Assembly (NCBI GenBank): GCA_023245385.1
Contig: JAHFKM010000021.1
Coordinates: 1 to 11,812, forward strand
DNA length: 11,812 nucleotides
Source of the DNA: an archaeon
GTDB taxonomy: Archaea; Nanobdellota; Nanobdellia; SCGC-AAA011-G17; GW2011-AR18
Direction of reading: 5' to 3'
The notes under the pieces are model-generated. The model did not search any database. It worked only from the letters and a program-made list of their open reading frames with translations, and had not been told where the DNA came from. Below, one piece after another: positions 1 to 5,919 of this stretch. A program made the position numbers and the translations under genes. How positions within the stretch are numbered: position 1 is the stretch's first letter; each line of letters begins with the position of its first letter.

Positions 1-340
1 ATTTATACAGGTATGCGACAAAAGTGGAGGTGAATGTTGCGAGATTACTAATATCTGCGCCTAAGGGAGCGTAGCGTAAAGGGTCAATAGTGAACAAATG
101 TCCGCTTTTTATAATTTCTTTTGCGTATCTCAGCCACAGGGTGGAATCTAATTCTAGGGTGATATACTTTCCTGTGGTCATATCTTTTAAATTTGGAAGA
201 ACATAAGATCTTATGACTGCGCCGATCCAGATGATAATTCCTAAGAGAAGGTAGTGTATCCATTCTTTTTTTTCTTTGAGTAGGGAGAAGAATTTTTCTT
301 TTCTTTCTCTCACTGGATTATGATGAAGGTCTTCAGTCAT
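1..340 (-). CDS. aglB: AglB/STT3-like oligosaccharyltransferase, N-terminal part (cut by window edge)
   Basis: Reading leftward from the ATG at 340, the frame stays open to base 1 (about 113 codons), so only the N-terminus is present. A charged cytoplasmic stretch (about residues 1-28) is followed by one hydrophobic helix (HYLLLGIIIWIGAVIRSYVL) and then the segment LDSTLWLRYAKEIIKSGH followed by DP and APLGAD. This matches the first external loop of STT3/AglB proteins, where an Asp close to an Arg and then G..D and P.G patterns follow the first membrane helix. Family knowledge: AglB transfers lipid-linked glycans to Asn in N-x-S/T sites at the outer face of the membrane. A TATA box at 363-370 lies 26.5 nt before the ATG at 340, which favours it over the in-frame ATG at 346. 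The rest of the enzyme, including the WWDYG-type motif, lies outside the window, so another membrane glycosyltransferase is possible. Confidence 0.65.
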   Translation of the reverse strand, partial: MTEDLHHNPVRERKEKFFSLLKEKKEWIHYLLLGIIIWIGAVIRSYVLPNLKDMTTGKYITLELDSTLWLRYAKEIIKSGHLFTIDPLRYAPLGADISNLATFTSTFVAYLYK

Positions 341-362
341 TTTCATTGCAACTTTTCAGATC

Positions 363-370
363 TTTAAATA
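363..370 (-). promoter_or_regulatory. TATA box of the AglB-like gene
   Basis: On the minus strand the bases read TATTTAAA. The centre is 26.5 nt upstream of the ATG at 340, the spacing expected for an archaeal leaderless transcript that begins at the start codon. Confidence 0.5.
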
Positions 371-479
371 GTTTATCTTTGAAAAGTTTAAATGAAGGAT
401 CAGTGGTCAGTTCAGAAAATTATTTTTATGAATAATTATTCAAAGGAAACATGGCTCTTTCAAAGATATTTTTAGTTTT

Positions 480-506
480 AAAAAAATATTATTGAGAATA
501 AAAATT
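480..506 (-). terminator. Possible U-tract terminator after the thrS operon
   Basis: Just past the minus-strand stop at 515 the transcript would carry two U-rich runs: five U in the segment around 500-504 and seven U at 480-486. Archaeal transcription commonly ends at such U-tracts. No strong hairpin accompanies them. The rest of the gap between this operon and the AglB-like gene holds only a perfect 12-bp palindrome (430-441, GAATAATTATTC) of unknown meaning. Confidence 0.35.
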
Positions 507-514
507 AATTAAGA

Positions 515-991
515 TTAGTTCTTAAAACTTAATAAGGAAATTTTTTTTGTTTCCAGGATCTCTCCAGAAATAGCGTTCATTCTGATGTTTAGGAGATTGA
601 ATGTTGTTGTTAACAGGCTTATGTTCCAAAAAATGACTTTTTCTTTTTGTAAGACGATGATTATCCTGTTTTCAGTCTCATTTTCTAAAAAGGATCTTGC
701 TTTTTCTAAAGCCTTGTCGAAAGAAACTTGTACTTCATCAAGGGTTAGGGCTTTCATTATTGTATTTTCTTCTTTGAAAATATCTGCTTCAGTATCAACA
801 ATTTTTACTTCTTCACCGACAGTATAGCTTGTCATCTTATCTTTCTTTTCATCATAAAAATCAAATTGCCATTCCTCATTTTTCAGCTCTTCAGGAGAGG
901 CCATTACAAAAATGCTGCATAAAAATCCTGTTTGTTTAAATTCTTTAGATGCGAGCAGTTTTTTGTAAGAACTTTTAGGATTATCTAGCAT
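515..991 (-). CDS. Hypothetical protein, 158 aa, translationally coupled to thrS
   Basis: The start ATG (989-991) sits inside the last codons of thrS, a 7-nt overlap that suggests translational coupling and co-transcription. The protein has no signal peptide or clear membrane helix. It appears to be alpha/beta: EEWQFDFYDEKKDKMTSY near residues 39-56, a predicted amphipathic helix with LDEVQVSFDKALEKARSFL, then a strand-rich end with RIIIVLQKEKVIFWNIS and a closing AISGEIL. A helix followed by W-N-x-S and xAxxGEIL resembles PepSY-like small domains, in which a strand ends in a D/N-A-x-T/S-G-E turn; this is my pattern judgement. I do not know its function. Its place directly behind thrS may be mere operon sharing and does not prove a role in translation. 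A U-rich stretch after the stop is the likely operon end. Confidence 0.75.
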   Translation of the reverse strand: MLDNPKSSYKKLLASKEFKQTGFLCSIFVMASPEELKNEEWQFDFYDEKKDKMTSYTVGEEVKIVDTEADIFKEENTIMKALTLDEVQVSFDKALEKARSFLENETENRIIIVLQKEKVIFWNISLLTTTFNLLNIRMNAISGEILETKKISLLSFKN

Positions 992-2697
992 TGTCTTTCA
1001 GCGATTTCTTTTTTTACTTGTTCTAGGAAATTTTCTTTTTTCAGATTTACTACTTTGTTTTCTCTTGTTCTGATTGCTAATTCACCGGATTCCATTTCTT
1101 TATCGCCAATTACGATAACATAATTTATTTTCATTGCCTGATGGTCTCTGACTTTTTTCCCGATACTTTCAGAGCGAGCGTCTAATTCTGCCCTTAAGCC
1201 TGCATTCTCAAACTCTTTTTTTAAGTTTTCTGCGAAAGGAACATGTCTGTCTGCGACTGTTGCGAAAACAATTTGTACTGGAGAGAGCCATAATGGAAAT
1301 TTTCCTGAGAAGTGTTCAATTAAAATTGCGATAAATCTTTCTAAAGATCCTAAAATTGCTCTATGGATCATGATGGGTACGTGTTTTTTCCCGTCTGTGC
1401 CTTCGTAGGTCAGTTCAAATCTTGATGGTAATTGAAAGTCTAGTTGCATTGTTCCGAGTTGCCAAGCTCTTCCCAGAGAGTCTTTTACTTTCAAATCGAT
1501 TTTTGGGCCATAGAACGCGCCGTCTTTTTCTTTTATGGTATAGGGGAGATTTTTTTCTTTTAACACGTTTTCTAAAGCTTTTTCAGCTTCGTCCCATAAC
1601 TTTTTTTCTCCCATGTATTCTTCTGGTCTTGTTCCGAGACTTATGATATATTCGAACTTGAACACTTTTTCGTAAATATCTTTTTCAAATGCTAAAAATT
1701 CTCTCATCTCTTCTTCTAGTTGGTCTTTTGTTACAAAAATATGCGCGTCATCCTGACTGAATTTTCTCACTCTTGTCAATCCTGTTAAGGTGCCGGAAAG
1801 CTCATTTCTATGTAAGGGTGCGAAATCTGCAATTCTTAAGGGTAAATCTTTATAACTCCACAGTTTGTGTTTGTAGATTAAACAGTGTGAAGGACAATTC
1901 ATTGGTTTTAAACTAAAGATTTCTTTTTCAATTTCTACATGAAACATATTATCTTTATAAAACTCCCAGTGTCCGGATGTTTCCCATAATTTTTTATTGT
2001 AAAGGAGAGGTGTAATTACTTCTTTGTATCCTCTTTTCAGGTATTCTTCTCTTAAAAATTTTATCAATTCTTGATAGACAATTGTTCCTTTAGGTAGGAA
2101 AAAAGGAGCACCTGGAGAGTATTCATGGATCATCAGTAATCCTAGTTGTTCTCCTAGTACGCGATGGTCTCTTTTTTTTGCTTCTTCAACTCGTTGTTGG
2201 TATTCTTTTAGTTCTCCTTTTGTAACGAATGCTGTTCCGTAAATTCTTTGGAGTTGTTTGTTTTTCGCGTCACCTTTCCAGTACGAACCGGAGATTTTTA
2301 ATAATTTAAAGGCGCAAATTTCTTTTGAGGAAGCAACATGTGGACCGTGACAAAGATCAACAAATTCTCCTGTTTTATAGATACTGATTTCTTCATTTCG
2401 TTTTTCAATGTCTTCAATTAGTTCTGATTTGTAAGGATCGTTTTTGAATAACTTTTTTGCTTCTGTTTTTTTAAGAATTTTTTTCTCAAATTTTTCATCT
2501 TTTTTTATTATTTCTTCCATTTCCTTCTCAATTTTAGGGAAATCTTCAGGTGTGAAGACATGTTTTGAGTCAATATCATAATAAAAACCTTCTTCAATGA
2601 CTGGGCCAATACCTAATTTTATATCTGGCCAGAGTTTTTTTAGGGCGGCAGCGAGAATATGTGCAGCAGAATGACGAATTCTTTCTAGATCAGCCAT
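985..2697 (-). CDS. thrS: Threonyl-tRNA synthetase, bacterial-type editing domain, no TGS domain
   Basis: Class II synthetase that charges tRNA-Thr, 570 aa from the ATG at 2697. The N2 editing domain comes first, with HSAAH (H9, H13) and CHGPH (C116, H120), the four metal/editing residues of bacterial and eukaryotic ThrRS. The catalytic core shows motif 2 (HRNELSG, R297) and zinc ligands C268, H319 and H445; the spacings of 51 and 126 residues equal those of E. coli C334/H385/H511. The anticodon-binding domain starts near SPVQIVFATV (472). The usual N1/TGS domain (about 60 residues in E. coli) is missing. Most archaea instead use a DTD-like editing domain, so this gene was probably acquired from bacteria. 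A longer frame reaches an ATG at 2754, but a TATA box at 2720-2727 lies 26.5 nt before 2697 and inside that extension, and MADLERIRHSAAH is the natural N-terminus. Confidence 0.95.
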   Translation of the reverse strand: MADLERIRHSAAHILAAALKKLWPDIKLGIGPVIEEGFYYDIDSKHVFTPEDFPKIEKEMEEIIKKDEKFEKKILKKTEAKKLFKNDPYKSELIEDIEKRNEEISIYKTGEFVDLCHGPHVASSKEICAFKLLKISGSYWKGDAKNKQLQRIYGTAFVTKGELKEYQQRVEEAKKRDHRVLGEQLGLLMIHEYSPGAPFFLPKGTIVYQELIKFLREEYLKRGYKEVITPLLYNKKLWETSGHWEFYKDNMFHVEIEKEIFSLKPMNCPSHCLIYKHKLWSYKDLPLRIADFAPLHRNELSGTLTGLTRVRKFSQDDAHIFVTKDQLEEEMREFLAFEKDIYEKVFKFEYIISLGTRPEEYMGEKKLWDEAEKALENVLKEKNLPYTIKEKDGAFYGPKIDLKVKDSLGRAWQLGTMQLDFQLPSRFELTYEGTDGKKHVPIMIHRAILGSLERFIAILIEHFSGKFPLWLSPVQIVFATVADRHVPFAENLKKEFENAGLRAELDARSESIGKKVRDHQAMKINYVIVIGDKEMESGELAIRTRENKVVNLKKENFLEQVKKEIAERQC

Positions 2698-2719
2698 AAA
2701 GAACTCAGAAGGAAGCTGG

Positions 2720-2727
2720 TATATAAA
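2720..2727 (-). promoter_or_regulatory. TATA box of thrS
   Basis: The minus strand reads TTTATATA, centred 26.5 nt upstream of the ATG at 2697. It predicts a leaderless thrS mRNA and decides against the upstream in-frame ATG at 2754. Confidence 0.6.
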
Positions 2728-2761
2728 ATTAATCTCAAAATTCCTCTCGAACACAATAACC

Positions 2762-2769
2762 TTTATAAA
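2762..2769 (+). promoter_or_regulatory. TATA box of the surface-protein gene
   Basis: TTTATAAA, centred 27.5 nt upstream of the ATG at 2793 but only 15.5 nt before the ATG at 2781. The spacing supports the second ATG as the leaderless start. The box is a perfect palindrome and lies 35 nt behind the divergent thrS box, so the two promoters are packed into less than 100 bp. Confidence 0.55.
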
Positions 2770-2792
2770 CTTCCTAACTCATGACTAGTGGT

Positions 2793-4697
2793 ATGAGGTC
2801 GATCAGCTTTGTCTTATTCATCTTTCTTTTCCTTTTGCCCTTAGTTACTGCTGAGATTGCTATTGATGATACTGCTACGCTCTCTAATTATGGAGACAAA
2901 ATTGTTGTCGCCGGGCAAATCATGGAAAACACTACGCTTCGAGCGTATTTCAGCATTCGTTTGCACTGTGCTGATACAATTCCTATTTCCACAAAAATCA
3001 TAGATCTTGAGTCAAGTGTTCCAAGCAGTTTCTCGCAATTAATTTCTATTCCGGAAGGGCAGGCAGGATTTTGTACAATAGAGACTGCTCTTACTGATGA
3101 AGCGGGAAATCTTATTGATCAGCAGAGTTCAAAACAATTCCTCGTTACCTCAGAGCTTCTTGGGAGTTTTGAGCAAACAAAAGAGAACTACCAGCTTGGA
3201 GAAAAAGTTGATATTAAGGGGATTATTACGAAATATAATCAGGTTGGTGTTGACGGAACTGCGGTTCTTAAATTTGTTAAAAATGAAGAAGTGATAAGTA
3301 GGGATACGGTTCCTGTTAAACTTGGGGTCTTAGCTTTTTCAAAAGACTTGAGTTTACTTCCTCCAGGGTCTTATCGGATTGAGATTGAGGCAAAGGATAA
3401 TGAAGGGAATCAGGCTGTTTTTAAAAATCTTCGTGAATTTATACTTGAAGGAGATCTTCTTATCACGTCTACTTTGGAAAAACAGATCTACAAGCCTGGA
3501 GAAACACTTGTGCTTTCTGGAAACGTTAGGTCTAAAGCGGGAACACTTCTTAAAGATATTAGTGTAATTTTTCTAATTGATGATAGTGAAGTGAAGACTG
3601 AAAAGCTTGTTACCAGTAATGATTTTTTAAAATTCGTTTTTCCTTTATCTGCGACAATTAGGAGCGGGTCTCATGCTTACATGCTTAAAGTAAAAGATGT
3701 CACAGGTAATCTTGGGTTAGGTGGTTCTAATTTTACTGTTCAGGCGGTTCCTACTGTTCTTCATTTATCTGTTAATAGCAGCAGTTTCTTGCCTCGTGAG
3801 AGTATTTATTTTAGTTCTACGCTTTTAGATCAAGCAAAAGATTTTATGGTGGAAACAGTGAATGTGTTTCTTCTTAGTCCTCAGGGGAGTGTTTCTTCTC
3901 AGAAACTTTCTCAGACCAACAAGACGGACAGTTTTTCTATTCCAGAAGGGTCGCTTCCAGGAACATGGAAACTTAGGCTTGAAGGATTTGGGCTTCATGA
4001 TGAGGTGTTTGTTACTATTAAAGAACTTCGTATGTTAGATATTAAACTTGAAGGGATAGATCTTTTTGTTAAGAATAATGGAAATGTTCCGTTCAAAGAT
4101 ACGCTTCAGGTTAATTCAGAGAATAAGGCTAATGGTAAAAAAGTAAGTCTTGGTATTGGTGATAGTACAAAGGTGAATCTTGCTTCGCTTTTTGATCCTG
4201 GAAATTACACACTTACAACACCTCTTACTGGGCAAGTTTTTCCTAATGTTGTTATTCCAAAAGCGCAAGGTATTCTTGATGATGTTTCTGACCTTACGGG
4301 GAATGTGATTGGCTCATTAGGTTCTGGTAGTTCGCTGTATCTTCTCTTAGGATTCCTTGTTCTTGTTTTGCTTCTTATTTTTGTCTTAAAACCTCATAAG
4401 CATAAGCAGGTTATTAGGGAGGATGTTATTGTTAGGCAAAATGCGAGAAGGAAACATCTTCATGAAGAGACTTACATTCCACCGAGTCAGGAAAAGCCGA
4501 AGTATGGGATTGCTGATGAGAAGGATATTGAGGATTTCCGTAGGCGTATGCGTAAAATGTTCGATGAGGAAGAACAAAATAGGAGAAGAAGTTCTTATTC
4601 TGGAAATACTTCTTATGGGAATTCAAACAGTGGATCAGCTCCTTCTTCACTGAGCACAAATGAACCGCAAGGAAACGTTTTTGATATGTTTAAATAA
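2793..4697 (+). CDS. Secreted, C-terminally membrane-anchored protein with beta-sandwich repeats
   Basis: From the ATG at 2793 the protein has 634 residues; an in-frame ATG at 2781 would add MTSG. A signal peptide (MRSISFVLFIFLFLLPLVTA, probable cut before E21) is followed by a long extracytoplasmic part. Repeating units of roughly 80-90 residues begin with a Y-x-x-G-E or F-x-P-R-E turn (ENYQLGEKVDIKG, KQIYKPGETLVLSG, SSFLPRESIYFSS) and end near G-S/T-Y/W-x-x-x-x-E/K, as in Ig-like or macroglobulin MG2-like folds. One hydrophobic helix (about residues 509-532, LYLLLGFLVLVLLLIFVL) precedes a cytoplasmic tail of about 100 residues that is rich in R, K, E and then S/N/G. The topology is therefore type I. 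Function is unknown; adhesion, envelope structure or a scaffold are possible. The final codons and stop lie in the left copy of a direct repeat (4688-4732). Leu is mostly CTT, unlike the next two genes. Confidence 0.85.
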   Translation: MRSISFVLFIFLFLLPLVTAEIAIDDTATLSNYGDKIVVAGQIMENTTLRAYFSIRLHCADTIPISTKIIDLESSVPSSFSQLISIPEGQAGFCTIETALTDEAGNLIDQQSSKQFLVTSELLGSFEQTKENYQLGEKVDIKGIITKYNQVGVDGTAVLKFVKNEEVISRDTVPVKLGVLAFSKDLSLLPPGSYRIEIEAKDNEGNQAVFKNLREFILEGDLLITSTLEKQIYKPGETLVLSGNVRSKAGTLLKDISVIFLIDDSEVKTEKLVTSNDFLKFVFPLSATIRSGSHAYMLKVKDVTGNLGLGGSNFTVQAVPTVLHLSVNSSSFLPRESIYFSSTLLDQAKDFMVETVNVFLLSPQGSVSSQKLSQTNKTDSFSIPEGSLPGTWKLRLEGFGLHDEVFVTIKELRMLDIKLEGIDLFVKNNGNVPFKDTLQVNSENKANGKKVSLGIGDSTKVNLASLFDPGNYTLTTPLTGQVFPNVVIPKAQGILDDVSDLTGNVIGSLGSGSSLYLLLGFLVLVLLLIFVLKPHKHKQVIREDVIVRQNARRKHLHEETYIPPSQEKPKYGIADEKDIEDFRRRMRKMFDEEEQNRRRSSYSGNTSYGNSNSGSAPSSLSTNEPQGNVFDMFK

Positions 4698-4732
4698 ATC
4701 TTCAGGTAGGATTTTATGGAAAAAGATATTAA
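4688..4732 (+). repeat. Left copy of imperfect direct repeat (promoter/start of DUF357 gene)
   Basis: It consists of GTTTAAATAAATCTTCAGGT (4688-4707), an 8-nt spacer, and ATGGAAAAAGATATTAA (4716-4732). Both blocks recur exactly at 5871-5890 and 5903-5919, where the spacer is 12 nt. In this copy the first block also supplies the last codons and stop of the surface-protein gene. TATA-to-ATG spacing here is 23.5 nt against 27.5 nt in the right copy, so this copy is probably not a working leaderless promoter. Confidence 0.85.
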
Positions 4733-4769
4733 GAGTGTTCAGTACTTTCTAGATAAACTTGAGATTTGA
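4716..4769 (+). pseudogene. Remnant of DUF357 gene start (17-codon frame)
   Basis: The frame reads MEKDIKSVQYFLDKLEI and stop. Its first 17 bases equal the start of the intact DUF357 gene at 5903. After that the nucleotide match is lost, though a Y-F pair at similar distance may be a trace of YFELTG in the intact protein. The simplest reading is a broken 5' fragment left when the MNT/HEPN cassette entered. It could instead be only a duplicated start followed by unrelated DNA. Confidence 0.5.
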
Positions 4770-4794
4770 GTTTTTTAACAAATTCTCGAATCTT
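4761..4794 (+). terminator. Stem-loop with U6 in the loop, possible terminator of the surface-protein mRNA
   Basis: GAGATTTGAG (4761-4770) can pair over all ten positions with CTCGAATCTT (4785-4794) when two G-U pairs are allowed, leaving a 14-nt loop that starts with six T (4771-4776). A U-tract placed here could end the upstream transcript. The hairpin sits at the left edge of the cassette, so it may also be a relic of the insertion. Confidence 0.3.
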
Positions 4795-4808
4795 TAGAAA
4801 TAGAAATC

Positions 4809-4816
4809 TTTATATA
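4809..4816 (+). promoter_or_regulatory. TATA box of the MNT/HEPN pair
   Basis: TTTATATA, centred 27.5 nt upstream of the ATG at 4840. The spacing matches the other leaderless promoters here and supports ATG 4840 over the TTG at 4831. Confidence 0.6.
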
Positions 4817-4819
4817 TAA

Positions 4820-4847
4820 TTGGTTCATAATTGGTACATATGGTTCA
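4820..4847 (+). promoter_or_regulatory. Tandem imperfect repeats over the MNT start, candidate autoregulatory operator
   Basis: Three imperfect direct copies lie end to end: TTGGTTCATAA (4820-4830), TTGGTACATA (4831-4840) and TGGTTCA (4841-4847). They cover the stretch from just behind the TATA box to the start codon. The period of 10-11 bp puts each copy on the same face of the helix. The first gene encodes a winged-helix domain, so self-binding here is a reasonable inference; many toxin-antitoxin loci are self-repressed. Confidence 0.4.
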
Positions 4848-5391
4848 AAAAAGAAACAATTTAGAATTAGATATTATCGAATTGTTATTAAAATCAAATA
4901 GTCATATTAGAGGTATTGCTAAAAAACTTGATGAATCTCATTCTACCATCTTACGGAAACTCAGCAATCTTAAAAAGGAGAATGTAGTTGATTCTAGAAA
5001 GGAAGGTAAGAATAAAATATTTTATTTAAAGAAGAATATTATTTCTCATAGATACATTTTGCAAACAGAATTGCATAAACTAACTAAATTACTAAAGCAA
5101 AATCCCGAATTAAGTGTTATTCTTGAAGAAATATTGAAAAAAACTAATGAAAAATTAATTATTCTTTTTGGTTCTTATGCTAAAGGACTAGCAAGAAAGG
5201 ATAGTGATATTGATATTTATATTGAGACAAAAAATAGAAATGTTAAAAAAGAAATTGAGGATATACATACAAAAATTAATGTCAAAATTGGAACTTTTGA
5301 TAGTAACTCTTCATTAATCAAAGAAATTATAAAAGACCATATAATTATCAAAGGTATTGAGGATTTTTATGACAAACAAGTTTCTGAATAA
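4840..5391 (+). CDS. Winged-helix + minimal nucleotidyltransferase (MNT) protein, antitoxin-like
   Basis: 183 aa from the ATG at 4840. Residues about 8-65 look like a winged helix: LDIIELLLKSNSHIRGIAKKL, then a recognition helix around HSTILRKLSNL and a wing with KEGKNKIFYLKK. Residues about 103-175 are a nucleotidyltransferase of the MNT type with the signature G111-S112-x10-D123-x-D125 inside LFGSYAKGLARKDSDIDIYI. In known MNT/HEPN pairs the MNT protein neutralises the HEPN toxin, in studied cases by transferring AMP to it; whether that happens here is inferred. The HEPN gene starts 23 nt before this gene ends. TTA and AAA/AAT codons dominate, unlike the flanking genes, suggesting transfer. 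With the DNA-binding domain fused on, it may also repress its own promoter. The alternative is a free-standing nucleotidyltransferase regulator. Confidence 0.85.
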   Translation: MVQKRNNLELDIIELLLKSNSHIRGIAKKLDESHSTILRKLSNLKKENVVDSRKEGKNKIFYLKKNIISHRYILQTELHKLTKLLKQNPELSVILEEILKKTNEKLIILFGSYAKGLARKDSDIDIYIETKNRNVKKEIEDIHTKINVKIGTFDSNSSLIKEIIKDHIIIKGIEDFYDKQVSE

Positions 5392-5896
5392 GTTAATAAA
5401 AGAAGGAAAGTTAGGAATTGTCGAACCTTCTGAGGATATTTGTAATTCTTATTTGGAGAAATCTGCTAATTGTTTGAAGTCTGCAAAATTATTGTCAGAA
5501 AATAATTTGTATGAAAATTCAATAAGTATGTCTTACTATGCGATGTATAACCTACTTCTTGCGTTATTGTTTAGAGTGGGAATTAAATGCGAAAATCATA
5601 ATGTTTCTATTCTTTTGTTAAAATTATTATTTTGCGAAAATGGATTGTATAAATTAATTTCTGATGCGAAAAATGAAAGAATAGATAAGCAATATTATGT
5701 AACTAAAGAAAAAGACGAAATTACAGGGCAGATAACAGATGAATTAATAAAGAATGCTGAATATTTTATTTTAAAACTTAAAGTGGTTATTAGAAATTTG
5801 AATAATGATACTATTGAGGATATAATCAAAAGATTTAAGATGATTGGGAATAGCAGAATTGTGAAGTCTGGTTTAAATAAATCTTCAGGTCAATAG
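5369..5896 (+). CDS. HEPN-domain protein, toxin-like partner of MNT
   Basis: 175 aa from the ATG at 5369, overlapping the MNT gene by 23 nt; a TTG at 5357 would add four residues. The mostly helical sequence shows the HEPN pattern: a first helix with YLEKSANCLKSAKLLSENN, then YENSISMSYYAMYNLLLALL, then FRVGIKCENH, a layout typical of archaeal HEPN partners of MNT proteins. Many HEPN toxins are RNases with R-x4-6-H. Here the only fitting pair is R69 and H77 (R-x7-H), and no R-x4-H-x-Y is seen, so nuclease activity is uncertain. The last seven residues LNKSSGQ are encoded by, or just beyond, the first block of the right-hand repeat, so the C-terminus was probably created by the junction. Without a good catalytic motif it may be a structural partner of MNT. 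Confidence 0.8.
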   Translation: MTNKFLNKLIKEGKLGIVEPSEDICNSYLEKSANCLKSAKLLSENNLYENSISMSYYAMYNLLLALLFRVGIKCENHNVSILLLKLLFCENGLYKLISDAKNERIDKQYYVTKEKDEITGQITDELIKNAEYFILKLKVVIRNLNNDTIEDIIKRFKMIGNSRIVKSGLNKSSGQ

Positions 5897-5919
5897 AATC
5901 TCATGGAAAAAGATATTAA
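5871..5919 (+). repeat. Right copy of imperfect direct repeat
   Basis: It holds GTTTAAATAAATCTTCAGGT (5871-5890), a 12-nt spacer (5891-5902) and ATGGAAAAAGATATTAA (5903-5919). The first block encodes LNKSSG of the HEPN protein and also contains the TATA box of the DUF357 operon; the second block is the start of the DUF357 gene. The HEPN stop codon lies in the spacer. Confidence 0.85.
5872..5879 (+). promoter_or_regulatory. TATA box of the DUF357-pyrH-AK6 operon
   Basis: TTTAAATA, centred 27.5 nt upstream of the ATG at 5903 and located inside the end of the HEPN coding sequence. It should give a leaderless operon transcript independent of the MNT/HEPN promoter. Confidence 0.55.

Larger units (their letters stand above)
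4733..5870 (+). mobile_element. Putative inserted wHTH-MNT/HEPN cassette between direct repeats
   Basis: The interval between the two repeat copies holds only the MNT and HEPN genes and their promoter. By eye it is richer in A/T than its flanks, and Leu is mostly TTA here whereas the flanking genes prefer CTT. MNT/HEPN pairs are known to spread horizontally in archaea. No transposase, integrase or terminal inverted repeat is visible, so the route of entry is unknown; slippage-type duplication during illegitimate recombination is as likely as a true mobile element. Confidence 0.45.

Noticed and set aside
430..441. Perfect 12-bp palindrome GAATAATTATTC in the gap before the AglB-like gene
   Set aside because: In AT-rich spacer such palindromes are expected by chance, and it is not placed relative to a promoter in a telling way.
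585..827. Open plus-strand frame opposite the 158-residue gene
   Set aside because: It starts and ends within the minus-strand gene coupled to thrS, has no promoter, and looks like a reverse shadow.
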